64,000 bases of DNA from Pelagibacterium lacus. Its GTDB lineage: Bacteria > Pseudomonadota > Alphaproteobacteria > Rhizobiales > Devosiaceae. Below are positions 47,401 through 56,906 of the stretch, in pieces (position 1 is the stretch's first letter; every line of letters starts with the position of its first letter). Position numbers and translations under genes: made by a program. Location: NCBI RefSeq assembly GCF_003345525.1, contig NZ_QQNH01000009.1, forward strand, positions 1 through 64,000, read 5' to 3'. The notes beneath the pieces were generated by a model. That model was not told the DNA's origin. It ran no database searches and worked only from the letters and a program-made list of their open reading frames with translations.

Positions 47401-47820
47401 TTACGGGAGGGGTGTTGCCGGGTCAACCGGCAGGGCCTCGATGATGACGAATGCCTGGGCCATCCCGTTATCATCGGTGATCGTGACGTGAATATGGGGA
47501 GCGTATCCTGCCGGCACCAATTGCGCCAGCCGCCGCGCCGCGCCGCCGGTCAGCCGCATGGTCGGCTTGCCGCTGGGCAGGTTGACCACTCCCATGTCGC
47601 GCCAGAAGACCCCGTGCGACAGCCCGGTGCCCAGCGCCTTGGCGCAGGCTTCCTTGGCCGCGAAGCGCTTGGCGTAGGAGGCGGCCCGCAAGCGGCGGCG
47701 GTCCGATTTGGCCCGCTCGATCTCCGTGAAGCACCTCTGGGTGAACCGCTCCCCGAACCGGTCCAGCGTGCGCTGCACATGCGCGATCTCGCAAATATCG
47801 TTGCCCAGCCCGATGATCAT
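47401..47820 (-). CDS. acpS: Holo-[acyl-carrier-protein] synthase
   Basis: 139 residues from ATG 47820, overlapping the rsh stop (ATGA). [12 protein letters not shown] holds the Mg Asp and [11 protein letters not shown] the catalytic Glu. Adds the 4'-phosphopantetheine arm to ACP, supplying the FabH/PlsX pathway. Normal length. Confidence 0.96.
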   Translation of the reverse strand: MIIGLGNDICEIAHVQRTLDRFGERFTQRCFTEIERAKSDRRRLRAASYAKRFAAKEACAKALGTGLSHGVFWRDMGVVNLPSGKPTMRLTGGAARRLAQLVPAGYAPHIHVTITDDNGMAQAFVIIEALPVDPATPLP

Positions 47821-50111
47821 GCGCTCTCCTCGATCAGTTCCATCTCCTGCGGATCGCTCCCGAACGCCCCTTCCATGCCCAATATGGCATTGGCCTGGAT
47901 GAGGCTGGCCCGCTGCACGCGCGAGAGGCCCGGCGTGCGGCGCAGCGTGGCCAGCACGTCGGTCAGCTGCGCCAGGTCGCGCACTTCGAGCTCGAAGATC
48001 AATTCGTGCGAATCCGCGGCCAGGGCCCGCATGGCGAGGTTGGAGATATTGGCGTCGCAGGCCGCGATGGCGCCGGTGATCTGGGCCAGCGATCCGGGGC
48101 GGTTCTGCGAATACATGGCGATGATCACCTTGAAGCGCGGCTCGGACTCGCCCTTCAAATCCCACCGCACGTCGATCCAGCCCACATCCTTGTCGTGGAA
48201 ATCGGCCAGCGCTTCGGATTCCACCGGGAACACCTCCATGCGGCCCGAGGGGTGGAAGATCGCCACCAGCCGGTCGCCGGGCACCACGCCCTCGCGCGAG
48301 ACGTCGACGGGCATGTTGAAGTCGAACCCTACCATGGTGGCGAATTTCTTGATGGCGCTGCGCTGCCCGCCGGGCATGCGGAAGCGGAAATACCGCCCGT
48401 TGCGCAGGGAGAACCAGCCCTCGGCATCGTCCCCCACCGGCAGGGTGAGAGCGCCCTTGCGCCGGCGCTTGCCCTTGAGCGAAGTCGCCTCCCCGGTCAC
48501 CTCGTCGGCGGTGATCCGCCCTTCGCCGATGGCGGCGAGGAGCGCCGTCTTGTCGGGCATGGACAGCCGCTCGGCAAGCGCCTTGATATCGTCCTCGCTG
48601 AGGCTGATGTCCTCGCGCTCGACCACCGCCATCAGCACCTGCTCGCCCAGCGCGATGGCCCGTTGCAGGGCGCCCTGGCGCACCGCGCGGCGGATGGCCG
48701 AACGCGCCTTGCCGGTCACGGCGATATTTTCCCAATTGGGCGGCGGCAGATGGCCGGCGTCGCGCAGGATCTCCACCTCGTCGCCCGAATGCAGCGTCGT
48801 GATCAGCGGCATCACGGTGCCGTTGATCTTGCAGCCCACGCAGCTGTCGCCGACATCGGTGTGGACCGCATAGGCGAAATCGATCGGCGTGGCGCCGCGC
48901 GGCAGCGCGATCAGCCGCCCGCGCGGGGTGAAGCAGAACACCTGGTCCTGGAACAGTTCGAGCTTGGTGTGCTCGATGAACTCTTCGGGATTGTCGCCTT
49001 CGGTGAGGTGGGCGATGGTGGTGCGCAGCCAGTTATAGGCTTGGCTTTCCTCCTCGAGCCGGTGCATGTCGCCCGAGATGGCTTCCTTGTAGAGCTGATG
49101 CGCCGCGATGCCGAATTCGGCGATAGCCTGCATTTCCTGGGTGCGGATCTGCAGTTCCACGCGCTGGCGCCCCGGCCCCACTATGGTGGTGTGGATGGAG
49201 CGGTAATCGTTCTGCTTGGGGACCGAGATATAGTCCTTGAACCGCCCGGGCACGACCTTCCAATTGGTATGGATCACCCCCAGCGTGCGATAGCATTCGT
49301 CGATGGTGTCGACCACCACGCGGAAGCCGATCATGTCGGAGAGCTGTTCGAGGGCCACCGCCTTGCGCTCGATCTTGGAATAGATCGACCAGGCCGATTT
49401 CAGCCGCCAGGACACCTTGGCCCTGATCCCCTGGGCGGTGAGGTGGCTTTCCAGCTCGCTGCGGATTTCCGCGATCACGTCGCGGCTCGAGGTCTCCATC
49501 TGCGCCAGGCGCGAGGTGATGGCGTTGTAATGCTCGGGATAGAGCGTCTTGAACGCCAGGTCCTCGAGCTCGCTGCGCATGTCCTGCATGCCCATGCGCC
49601 CGGCCAGCGGCGCATAGATATCCATGGTTTCCTGCGCGATGCGGCCGCGCTTGTGCACCGGCATGAATTCGAGGGTGCGCATATTGTGCAGCCGGTCGGC
49701 GAGCTTGACCAGCAGCACCCGCACGTCCTGGGCGATGGCCAGCAGCAGCTTGCGCAGGTTCTCGGCCTGCGCCTCTTCCCGGCTCACGAGGTTGAGCCGG
49801 TCGATCTTGGTCAGCCCGTCGACGATCTGGCCGATTTCGGTGCCGAACATCTCGTCGATCTCGGCGCGGGTGGCGTCGGTGTCCTCTATCGTATCATGCA
49901 GCAGCGCCACCGCGATGGTCGCGTCGTCGAGCTTGAGATCGGTGAGGATGGCCGCCACTTCCAGCGGATGGGCAAAATAGGGATCGCCCGAAGCGCGGGT
50001 CTGGGATCCGTGTTTCTGCATGCCGTAGACATAGGCCTTGTTGAGCAAGGCCTCGTCGGCGTCGGGATTATAAGCCAGAACCCGTTCGACGAGTTCGTAT
50101 TGACGCATCAT
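47817..50111 (-). CDS. rsh: Bifunctional (p)ppGpp synthetase/hydrolase (Rsh)
   Basis: 764 residues. HD hydrolase domain with [12 protein letters not shown] and [15 protein letters not shown]; synthetase domain around [20 protein letters not shown] and [19 protein letters not shown]; then TGS ([27 protein letters not shown]-type) and a C-terminal ACT domain. Both catalytic halves look intact, as in other single-RSH alphaproteobacteria. Controls the stringent response. Adjacent to rpoZ, the usual partner. Confidence 0.96.
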   Translation of the reverse strand: MMRQYELVERVLAYNPDADEALLNKAYVYGMQKHGSQTRASGDPYFAHPLEVAAILTDLKLDDATIAVALLHDTIEDTDATRAEIDEMFGTEIGQIVDGLTKIDRLNLVSREEAQAENLRKLLLAIAQDVRVLLVKLADRLHNMRTLEFMPVHKRGRIAQETMDIYAPLAGRMGMQDMRSELEDLAFKTLYPEHYNAITSRLAQMETSSRDVIAEIRSELESHLTAQGIRAKVSWRLKSAWSIYSKIERKAVALEQLSDMIGFRVVVDTIDECYRTLGVIHTNWKVVPGRFKDYISVPKQNDYRSIHTTIVGPGRQRVELQIRTQEMQAIAEFGIAAHQLYKEAISGDMHRLEEESQAYNWLRTTIAHLTEGDNPEEFIEHTKLELFQDQVFCFTPRGRLIALPRGATPIDFAYAVHTDVGDSCVGCKINGTVMPLITTLHSGDEVEILRDAGHLPPPNWENIAVTGKARSAIRRAVRQGALQRAIALGEQVLMAVVEREDISLSEDDIKALAERLSMPDKTALLAAIGEGRITADEVTGEATSLKGKRRRKGALTLPVGDDAEGWFSLRNGRYFRFRMPGGQRSAIKKFATMVGFDFNMPVDVSREGVVPGDRLVAIFHPSGRMEVFPVESEALADFHDKDVGWIDVRWDLKGESEPRFKVIIAMYSQNRPGSLAQITGAIAACDANISNLAMRALAADSHELIFELEVRDLAQLTDVLATLRRTPGLSRVQRASLIQANAILGMEGAFGSDPQEMELIEESA

Positions 50112-50210
50112 GCGTCGGATACTCCAGGATACGGAACCATAAATCAGTAAAGGCGCCCGGCCGGCCGCCAGACGCCTTCACGAAACAATATAGGGAAAGC
50201 CCCGGGCCGA

Positions 50211-50579
50211 TCAATCGTCGCGACGTTCGGGGGGCGCCAGGGATTCGATGCCGCGCAGCAATTCTTCCTCGCTGATCGTATCGAAGACCGGGCCGTCCTC
50301 GTCCGAGGCGGTTTCGATCCGCGGCGCGATATCGGCCTCGGGCTCGTCGACCTCGACATATTTCTGCAAGGAATGGATCAGGTCTTCCTTGAGGTCGTCG
50401 GGAGAAATCGTGCCGTCGCCGATCTCGCGCAGGGCGACGACCGGGTTCTTGTCGTTGTCGCGGTCGACGGTGATCTGGGCGCCGGACGAGATCATGCGGG
50501 CGCGATGCGCGGCCTGCAGAACCAGCTCGAACCGGTTCGGAATCTTTTCAATGCAATCTTCTACGGTGACGCGTGCCAC
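50211..50579 (-). CDS. rpoZ: RNA polymerase omega subunit
   Basis: 122 residues from GTG 50579 (GGAGA upstream); no ATG gives the conserved [28 protein letters not shown]-type start. The core is followed by the acidic tail typical of alphaproteobacteria. Assists assembly of beta' and is upstream of rsh. The region 50580-50774 to the divergent NYN gene probably holds both promoters. Confidence 0.95.
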   Translation of the reverse strand: MARVTVEDCIEKIPNRFELVLQAAHRARMISSGAQITVDRDNDKNPVVALREIGDGTISPDDLKEDLIHSLQKYVEVDEPEADIAPRIETASDEDGPVFDTISEEELLRGIESLAPPERRDD

Positions 50580-50774
50580 AGCCGGTCTCCATTGCTCAGG
50601 GGGAGTGAGGGGCTTGCTTACACCAGCCGGGCCGCGAACACAAGCGGCGCCTTGGGCCGGGAGGGCGATCAATTTTACGGCAGCATTGAACCTCTTGCTC
50701 TCCTCCCGCGTTGAGTCCAATACGCTTGCGCATATTTTTCGACGAACCGATTTGATTTGGAGCTTTTACCGCTA

Positions 50775-51341
50775 ATGTTCGATCCACGGGAAAAGGTCGT
50801 GCTGTTCATCGATGGCGCCAACCTTTACGCGACCTCCCGCGCTCTGGGAGTCGATATAGACTACAAGAGATTGCTCAGCCAGTTCCAGGAACAGGCGTAT
50901 CTTCTGCGCGCCTATTACTATACCGCCCTCGTCGAGGATCAGGAATATTCTTCCATCCGCCCGCTGATCGACTGGCTCGACTATAATGGTTACACGGTGG
51001 TGACCAAGCCGGCCAAGGAATTCACCGATGCGCAGGGGCGGCGCAAGGTGAAGGGCAATATGGATATCGAGCTCACCATCGATGCCTTCGAGATGTCGCC
51101 CTATTACGACCATCTGGTGCTGTTTTCCGGCGACGGGGATTTCACCGCCCTGGTCGGGGCCCTGCAGCGGCGGGGCAAGAAAGTGACCGTGGCCTCCACC
51201 CTCACCACCCCCACCCCGATGATCGCCGACGATCTGCGGCGGCAGGCCGATTATTTCCTCGAAATCGCCACCCTCGCCAAATCGGTGGGCCGGGCGCAGG
51301 TTGACCGCCATCCGGCGGCCAAAGAGGATGTCACGAGTTGA
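50775..51341 (+). CDS. NYN/LabA-like ribonuclease domain protein
   Basis: 188 residues from ATG 50775. PIN/NYN fold: VVLFIDGANLYATSRALG (first Asp), VKGNMDIELTIDAFEM (second Asp) and LVLFSGDGDFTALVGALQRRGKKVTV (third acidic group). Likely a metal-dependent RNase or RNA-binding protein; the LabA group is otherwise uncharacterised here. Divergent from rpoZ; its 3' end overlaps the uracil-DNA glycosylase frame. Confidence 0.88.
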   Translation: MFDPREKVVLFIDGANLYATSRALGVDIDYKRLLSQFQEQAYLLRAYYYTALVEDQEYSSIRPLIDWLDYNGYTVVTKPAKEFTDAQGRRKVKGNMDIELTIDAFEMSPYYDHLVLFSGDGDFTALVGALQRRGKKVTVASTLTTPTPMIADDLRRQADYFLEIATLAKSVGRAQVDRHPAAKEDVTS

Positions 51342-51999
51342 TTCTGCCCTCGAGACCTCAGTGACCGCCCCCAATCCGCCGCATGACTGCCCGCTCTGTC
51401 CCCGCCTCGTCGAATTCCGCCTCATGGCGCGGCAGCAATTTCCCGACTGGCACAATGGCCCGGTCGACAATTGGGGCGATGCCGCTCCCCGGCTGATGAT
51501 CGTCGGCCTCGCGCCCGGCCTGCGCGGGGCCAACCGCACCGGGCGTCCCTTCACCGGCGATTATGCCGGCGACCTGCTCTATGCCACGCTGAAGAAATTC
51601 GGGCTGGCGGTGGGAGAATACCGGGCCGATCCCGCTGACGGGCTGGCGCTCGTCGATACGATGATCGTCAATTCCGTGCGCTGCGTGCCGCCGCAGAACA
51701 AGCCCACCGGCGGGGAGATCGCCACCTGTCGCCGCTTTCTCGACGCCACCATCCGGACCAACCCCCAGGCCCGCACCTTTTTCGCCCTGGGCCGCATCGC
51801 GCATGAATCCCTGCTCTCGACGCTGGGCGAGCGCCGCGCCGCCTTCCCCTTCGCCCATGGGGCCGAGCACGTCCTCAGCGATGGACGGCGGCTCGTCGAC
51901 AGCTATCACTGCTCGCGCTACAACACCAATACCGGGCGGCTCACCCCCGAAATGTTCGAAGCCGCCATGGGCCGCGCCGCCCAATGGGCGCGGCACTAA
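51328..51999 (+). CDS. Uracil-DNA glycosylase, family 5 (UDGb)
   Basis: About 223 residues; ATG 51328 overlaps the NYN gene by 14 bp, with GTG 51361 as an alternative. FeS-cluster cysteines: CPLCPRLVE near the N-terminus and two later Cys (SVRCVPPQN, ATCRR). Motif GLAPGLRGANRTGRPFTGDYAGDLLY is the family-5 active site, and DSYHCSRYNTNTGRL the second motif. Removes uracil and some deaminated purines. Co-transcribed with the NYN gene. Confidence 0.9.
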   Translation: MSRVDSALETSVTAPNPPHDCPLCPRLVEFRLMARQQFPDWHNGPVDNWGDAAPRLMIVGLAPGLRGANRTGRPFTGDYAGDLLYATLKKFGLAVGEYRADPADGLALVDTMIVNSVRCVPPQNKPTGGEIATCRRFLDATIRTNPQARTFFALGRIAHESLLSTLGERRAAFPFAHGAEHVLSDGRRLVDSYHCSRYNTNTGRLTPEMFEAAMGRAAQWARH

Positions 52000-52014
52000 G
52001 GTAAACGGCCTAGC

Positions 52015-52953
52015 TTACCAGCGCGTCAGGCCCAGCAGCTTTTCGCCCAGCGGGCTGAGCTTGGCCGTCGTGGCGTTGTGCTTTTCCCATTGGCGCGGAT
52101 CGCCGGGAAAGGCGTCGCGCCTGGGGTGATCGCGTTCGCGCCACAGCCGGATACGCTCCTGGCGTTCGGCCTCATTGTCCCATTCGGCCGGATGCATGGA
52201 GATATATTGCGCCATGCGCACGCGGGTGTCCGAGTGGTTGGGGCGCACTCCATGAGCAAGAAGCGAGTTGAAGACCATCAGGTCGCCCGGCTCGAGATCG
52301 ATATTGACCACGCTCTGCCCGGTCATGTCCGGATGCATCGGGTCGCGGTCCTCGGGCTGGGTCTTCACCCATTCCTCGAAATGCTCGAAGAGGTAGGGCA
52401 CGCACTGGAAGCCGCCCGTCTCGCTGTCCTGTTTCTGCAGGCTCAGCACGGCCTGGACGCCGATGGGCAGCGGCCGGATCGAGGTGTCCACATCCCAGTG
52501 GATGAACCCGTTGGGATTGCCCTTGATTTTTTTCGGCGGGTTGAGATTGGCCCGGTCGATGGTGACCCAGAGGTCCTCGCGGTCCCAGATGTCCACGAAC
52601 ACGTCATAGATGCGCCGTTCCTGGCGGTTGTCCCACAGATACTGGTGATTGTAGATCTCCAGCATACCGGTATTGTTCAATTCCTTCATCTTGTGCTCGC
52701 GCCGCTGCGGCGCGTACCAGGTGGAGGGATCGGCGGGGTCCTTCTCGTCAAATGCCCAGAGCAGGTCGACAAGCCGTTCCACATTGGCCAGCGGCACCGC
52801 CTGACGGACAATGACATAGCCCTTGGTCGTCCACTGTTCCCAATCGGCCTTCGACAGCACGCGCAGCGGCAAGGTCTTCTCGATATCCTTGAGCTGGGTG
52901 GTGGCGGTGGTGGTCGGATGGCTGTCGCGCATGGCTGCGGTTCCGGTCTGCAT
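52015..52953 (-). CDS. Phytanoyl-CoA dioxygenase (PhyH) family protein
   Basis: 312 residues. Fe(II)/2-oxoglutarate dioxygenase fold: metal ligands in GFIHWDVDTS (His, Asp) and SLLAHGVRPNHSDTRVRM (His; Arg for 2-oxoglutarate). The substrate is unknown; the family covers phytanate, ectoine and secondary-metabolite hydroxylation. No CoA or ectoine genes are near. The only functional link is the divergent AraC regulator at 53084. Confidence 0.88.
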   Translation of the reverse strand: MQTGTAAMRDSHPTTTATTQLKDIEKTLPLRVLSKADWEQWTTKGYVIVRQAVPLANVERLVDLLWAFDEKDPADPSTWYAPQRREHKMKELNNTGMLEIYNHQYLWDNRQERRIYDVFVDIWDREDLWVTIDRANLNPPKKIKGNPNGFIHWDVDTSIRPLPIGVQAVLSLQKQDSETGGFQCVPYLFEHFEEWVKTQPEDRDPMHPDMTGQSVVNIDLEPGDLMVFNSLLAHGVRPNHSDTRVRMAQYISMHPAEWDNEAERQERIRLWRERDHPRRDAFPGDPRQWEKHNATTAKLSPLGEKLLGLTRW

Positions 52954-53083
52954 TGTCTTCTCCCATATCTCTGTCTCCCCTCGAAAGCGGGTCGGACCAG
53001 ATTAGGCGCTGCAGCCGCGGCGTGTTGTACTCGCCCGGCCAATACTGATACTATTATGGCGTTTGTTGATCGGAGAGCGCCTG

Positions 53084-53944
53084 ATGCGAGCCTATCTCGA
53101 GCGCCTGCCCCATTCGAGCACCGCGTCCTGGACCATGCTCAACCGCCGGCTCGAAGAGGCCATTCCCTTCCAGTGGCACCATCATCCCGAGTTCGAGCTG
53201 ACCCTGACGCTCAATTCCGAGGGCCAGCGCTTCATCGGCGATCATGTGGGCAGTTATGGGCATGCGGATCTGGTCCTGGTCGGCCCCAACCTTCCCCACA
53301 CCTGGGCGTCGCGCCGCAAGATCGACGCGGCCGAGCCCCATGTCGCCCTGGTCCTGTGGTTTCGCAAGGCGTGGATCGAGGCCATGATCGCCGGCTCGGT
53401 GGAGTTGCAGCCGGTCAAGGAGCTCATCGACCGTTCGCTGGCCGGCCTCGCCTTTTCGCCCGAGACCGGGCGGGCGCTCACTGCCGAGTTCCAGGCCTTG
53501 TTCGACCGGCCGCCGCTGCAAAGGCTGCTGGGGCTGTTCGCGATCCTCGCGCATCTGGCCGGGGACGAGAGCGCCCGCCCGCTTTCGCGCGCCGTCCCGC
53601 GCCATATCGAGGGCCGGAGTTCGCGGCTCGACCGGGTCCTCACCCATCTCCATCGGCACTATGCCGAGCCGACCAGCATGGGCGAGCTTGCCGAGGTGGC
53701 GGCGCTCAGCGTTTCGGGCCTGCACCGCATGTTCACGCGCCAAACCCAGGCCAGCATCACCGAATATGTGGCGGGGCTGCGCATCGGCGAGGCGTGCTCG
53801 CGCCTCTCGGCCACCACCGAGCCGATCGGCTTCATCGCCGAAGCGGTCGGCTATCCCTCGCTGGCCAATTTCAACCGCCAGTTCAAGGCGCTGCGGGGCA
53901 TGACCCCGCGCGCCTATCGCGCCCTGTTCCGCAAGCCGGTCTGA
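53084..53944 (+). CDS. AraC-family regulator
   Basis: 286 residues from ATG 53084 (GGAGAG upstream; a TTG at 53063 is possible). N-terminal cupin with WHHHPEFELTLTLNSEGQRFIGDHVG, and a C-terminal double HTH: SMGELAEVAALSVSGLHRMFTRQ and IGFIAEAVGYPSLANFNRQFKALRGMTPRAYR. Likely an activator of the divergent PhyH gene, responding to its small-molecule substrate. Confidence 0.9.
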   Translation: MRAYLERLPHSSTASWTMLNRRLEEAIPFQWHHHPEFELTLTLNSEGQRFIGDHVGSYGHADLVLVGPNLPHTWASRRKIDAAEPHVALVLWFRKAWIEAMIAGSVELQPVKELIDRSLAGLAFSPETGRALTAEFQALFDRPPLQRLLGLFAILAHLAGDESARPLSRAVPRHIEGRSSRLDRVLTHLHRHYAEPTSMGELAEVAALSVSGLHRMFTRQTQASITEYVAGLRIGEACSRLSATTEPIGFIAEAVGYPSLANFNRQFKALRGMTPRAYRALFRKPV

Positions 53945-53964
53945 GCCCCGAAGGCCCTTTCCGC

Positions 53965-54441
53965 TCAGCCCTGCTTGAGCAGCCGCTGCTTGTCGCGCGA
54001 CCAGTCGCGGTCCTTGAGCACTTCGCGCTTGTCGTAGTTCTTGCGTCCCTTGGCCAGCCCGATGGTCAGCTTGGCCAGCCCGCGCTCGTTGAAATAGAGC
54101 TTGAGCGGCACGATGGTGTTGCCCTGCCGCTCGACGCCGCGCATCAGTTGGCCCAGCTCCTTGATCGACACCAGCAGCTTGCGCCGGCGCTTCTCGTCAT
54201 GGTTGAAGCGGTTGCCCTGCACATATTCGGGGATATTGGCGTTGATCAGCCACAATTCGCCCCCCTCGGGCGAGACATAGGCCTCGGCGATCTGCGCCTT
54301 GCCATTGCGCAGCGACTTGACCTCGGTTCCGGTCAGGACGATGCCGGCCTCGAGCGTGTCGAGGATTTCATAGTCGAACCGGGCGCGGCGATTGTCCGCC
54401 ACGACGCCGGTTTCCACCAATCCCTTGTCCTTCTTGGCCAT
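53965..54441 (-). CDS. smpB: SsrA-binding protein SmpB
   Basis: 158 residues. [40 protein letters not shown] is the tmRNA-binding OB fold; [24 protein letters not shown] the C-terminal helix that enters the decoding centre. Trans-translation rescue of stalled ribosomes. Starts 14 bp after dapA; the ssrA gene itself is not in the window. Confidence 0.97.
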   Translation of the reverse strand: MAKKDKGLVETGVVADNRRARFDYEILDTLEAGIVLTGTEVKSLRNGKAQIAEAYVSPEGGELWLINANIPEYVQGNRFNHDEKRRRKLLVSIKELGQLMRGVERQGNTIVPLKLYFNERGLAKLTIGLAKGRKNYDKREVLKDRDWSRDKQRLLKQG

Positions 54442-54454
54442 TACGGTCCTTCAG

Positions 54455-55333
54455 TCAGTTGATCAGCCCGGCATGGACCAGCGCCGCATCGATGGCGCCA
54501 CGCGTGGCGTCCGAGGCCGGCACCAGCGGCAGGCGGATATCCTCGCCGAACAGCCCCAGCCGCGCCGCGGCATATTTGGCGCCCTGCGGATTGGGCTCGA
54601 GGAACAGGGCGCGGTGCAGGGGCGCCAGCCGGTCCTGGATGGACAACGCCGTCGCATAGTCCCCGGCCCGGCAGGCCGCCTGGAATTCCGAGCACAGCCG
54701 CGGGGCGATATTGGCGGTCACCGAGATGCAGCCCTTGCCCCCATGGGCGTTGAAGCCCAGCGCGGTGATGTCCTCGCCCGAGAGCATCACGAAGTCGCTG
54801 CCCATCATGGAGCGGGTCTGGGTCGCCTTGGCCATGTCGGCCGTCGCATCCTTGATGCCGATCACATTGGGGCACTCGTCGCGCAGGCGCTTGAGCGTAT
54901 CGACCTGGATGTCCACCACCGTGCGCCCCGGCACGCTGTAGACGATCACCGGCAGGCTGGTGGCCCTGGCGATAGCCGCGAAATGCTGGAACTGGCCCTC
55001 CTGGCTGGGCTTGTTGTAATAGGGCACGATGGTGAGGATGGCGTCGGCCCCGGCCTCTTCGGCGAACTGGGCCAGGTGGATCGCCTCGCGTGTCGAATTG
55101 GAGCCCGCGCCCGCCACCACCGGCACGCGCTTTTCCGCCACCGCGATGGTGAGCTCGATCACCCGGCGATGCTCCTCATGGCTCACGGTCGGCGATTCCC
55201 CGGTGGTCCCCACCGGCACCAGTCCGTTGGTGCCCTCGTCGATCTGCCATTTGACGAAACGCGCCAGCGCGTCCTCGTCAACGGCACCATTCCGGAACGG
55301 CGTCAGCAACGCCGTGATCGACCCACTCAACAT
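54455..55333 (-). CDS. dapA: 4-hydroxy-tetrahydrodipicolinate synthase
   Basis: First step of the lysine/diaminopimelate branch: condenses aspartate semialdehyde with pyruvate. 292 residues from ATG 55333. [33 protein letters not shown], catalytic Tyr in [10 protein letters not shown] and Schiff-base Lys in [12 protein letters not shown]. Same-strand partner smpB follows, a common pair in alphaproteobacteria. Confidence 0.97.
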   Translation of the reverse strand: MLSGSITALLTPFRNGAVDEDALARFVKWQIDEGTNGLVPVGTTGESPTVSHEEHRRVIELTIAVAEKRVPVVAGAGSNSTREAIHLAQFAEEAGADAILTIVPYYNKPSQEGQFQHFAAIARATSLPVIVYSVPGRTVVDIQVDTLKRLRDECPNVIGIKDATADMAKATQTRSMMGSDFVMLSGEDITALGFNAHGGKGCISVTANIAPRLCSEFQAACRAGDYATALSIQDRLAPLHRALFLEPNPQGAKYAAARLGLFGEDIRLPLVPASDATRGAIDAALVHAGLIN

Positions 55334-55464
55334 GCTATGTCCTCTATTGTGCCGCCGGCGCGCCCGGCAGCCAGTGTCAAATTTTCGCCCGCCATCACCG
55401 GCCCGAGACCGGTAACGACGCATGCGGGCGATTGTACGCCCACTTGAGCGTGCTATGAAGCATC

Positions 55465-56412
55465 ATGTTCAAACGCGCAACACCAAAGCTCGAAGACGCA
55501 TCGTTTGCCGGCCTGCCCATGCGCACGTTCAACACCGGCGCAGCGGGCACGGCGCTGGTCGTCCACATCGCCGGCACGCTAGGCGACGATACCGTCCCGG
55601 TGGTCTGCATTCCGGGCTATCTGCGCACCATGCTCGATTTCGCCGGCCTGCCCCAGACGGTCAACCGCCTGCCCGAAACCGGCTTTGCCTTTATTCTCGT
55701 CGACCTGCCCGGGCGTGGCCGGTCCGAGTCCCTGCCCGACAATATCCCCTACTCCACCCCCGACGATGCCGATCGGGTGCTCGACCTGCTCGATGCCCTC
55801 GACCTCTCCCAGGCAGTGCTGGTCGGCGAAGGCCATGGGGGCCAGGTCGCCATGCTCGTCGCCCGCAAGCGCCCCGGCGCGGTGGCCGGCACCGTGCTCA
55901 TCGATTCCGGGCCGGTGACCGATTCCCGCAGCCTCGTGCGCCAGCGCAGCAATTTCCAGCATCTGGATGGCCTGCGCGGCGAGGAGGTGGTGCGGCGGGC
56001 CCTGCGCACCATCGTCGCGGCCGACTATCCCGGCGAGGCCGAGGCGCGGCTCGACCAGTTCAGCTCCCGCAACTACGCTATCGACCCGCGCGGCCGCATC
56101 GCGCCGCTGTTCGACCGGCGGCTGGTCGCCCAGCTCGAACAGTTCGATTTCGACGACGCCCTCGAGCCGCAATGGAAGCTGTTCGATTGCCTGCATCACG
56201 CCCCGCTGATGCTGGTGCGGACCCAGCTCAGCGACCAGTTGCGGCGCGCGACCTTCACCGAAATGATCCGCCGCCGCCCCGATGCGGCGACGCTCACCAT
56301 ATCCGGTCAGGGCAGTCCGGCCCTGTTCGAGGAGGGCGAGGAGCGCGACGCGCTGGCCCTCTTCCTGCGCGGGGTCTGCCATCCGCTCCCCGCCGAGGCG
56401 GAGGAGGCCTAG
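55465..56412 (+). CDS. Alpha/beta-hydrolase-fold protein lacking its nucleophile
   Basis: 315 residues. Early segments fit the fold: VVCIPGYLRTMLDF (oxyanion loop), FILVDLPGRGRSES, and the elbow LVGEGHGGQVAMLVA. The canonical G-x-S-x-G elbow here reads G-E-G-H-G, so the serine position is Gly, and the usual late G-x-x-D/H motif is absent (TISGQGSPALFEEGEER). It is probably not an esterase; it may bind ligands or have changed chemistry. Its 3' end overlaps the convergent HhH gene by 4 bp. Confidence 0.8.
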   Translation: MFKRATPKLEDASFAGLPMRTFNTGAAGTALVVHIAGTLGDDTVPVVCIPGYLRTMLDFAGLPQTVNRLPETGFAFILVDLPGRGRSESLPDNIPYSTPDDADRVLDLLDALDLSQAVLVGEGHGGQVAMLVARKRPGAVAGTVLIDSGPVTDSRSLVRQRSNFQHLDGLRGEEVVRRALRTIVAADYPGEAEARLDQFSSRNYAIDPRGRIAPLFDRRLVAQLEQFDFDDALEPQWKLFDCLHHAPLMLVRTQLSDQLRRATFTEMIRRRPDAATLTISGQGSPALFEEGEERDALALFLRGVCHPLPAEAEEA

Positions 56413-56786
56413 GGACGCGGCGTCTTGTTCAGTTCCTCGGCCTGCGCCACCCATTCCTCGCGGCCGATGCGGTTGCCGAAGGACAGGCGGTCGTTCATCT
56501 CGGCCACCGTCTCGGCATCCCACTCGGCGATCTGGCTGAAGCGATAGATGCCGTTTTCATGCAGCAGTGCTTCCATCTTCGGCCCTATGCCCTTGATCTT
56601 CTTGAGGTCGTCGCGGACATCCTCCTCGGGCTCCGCCGCCTGCTCCGCCGCCATGGGGGCCTCCGTCACGCTGGCCGGGCGGTGCGGCGCGAGGAGGCGC
56701 CGGAGGAGATAGCCGATGACGCAGCCGATGAGGAAGGCGAGGAGCAGCAGCAGGGCGCTGGGGATGATATGGGGTGTGGCGTTCAT
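56409..56786 (-). CDS. Membrane-anchored helix-hairpin-helix protein
   Basis: 125 residues. An N-terminal span (about 8-30), an acidic linker, and a C-terminal HhH-like domain DDLKKIKGIGPKMEALLHENGIYRFSQIAEW. This layout is COG3743 (predicted 5' nuclease-like, flap-endonuclease helix-hairpin-helix), but without nuclease residues; it more likely binds DNA or a ligand at the membrane. Third gene of the small cluster with the 33-aa peptide and OmpA-like protein. Confidence 0.75.
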   Translation of the reverse strand: MNATPHIIPSALLLLLAFLIGCVIGYLLRRLLAPHRPASVTEAPMAAEQAAEPEEDVRDDLKKIKGIGPKMEALLHENGIYRFSQIAEWDAETVAEMNDRLSFGNRIGREEWVAQAEELNKTPRP

Positions 56787-56795
56787 GGTCCGGCC

Positions 56796-56897
56796 TCACT
56801 GTCCGTCGGACTGGGCATACCAGCCGGTGGCGATGCCGATGACCAGCGCGATGACCAGAAACGGCCAATAGCTCTGCAACAGAAAAACGATGTCCAT
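56796..56897 (-). CDS. 33-aa membrane peptide
   Basis: ATG 56897 to TGA 56796 gives 33 residues with one span (about 5-25, WPFLVIALVIGIATGW) and a polar end. A strong GAGGGGG ribosome site precedes the ATG. It lies 9 bp after the OmpA-like gene and 9 bp before the HhH gene, all on the minus strand, so it is very probably translated. Too short for routine gene calling. Function unknown. Confidence 0.65.
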   Translation of the reverse strand: MDIVFLLQSYWPFLVIALVIGIATGWYAQSDGQ

Positions 56898-56906
56898 CTC
56901 ACCCCC

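Noticed and set aside
48006-50150. Long open frame antisense to rsh
   Set aside because: Same antisense composition; the minus strand encodes a full-length Rsh with all domains.
52078-54462. 794-codon open frame on the plus strand across PhyH, AraC and smpB
   Set aside because: It runs across three well-supported genes in other frames and has no domain, start signal or consistent composition.
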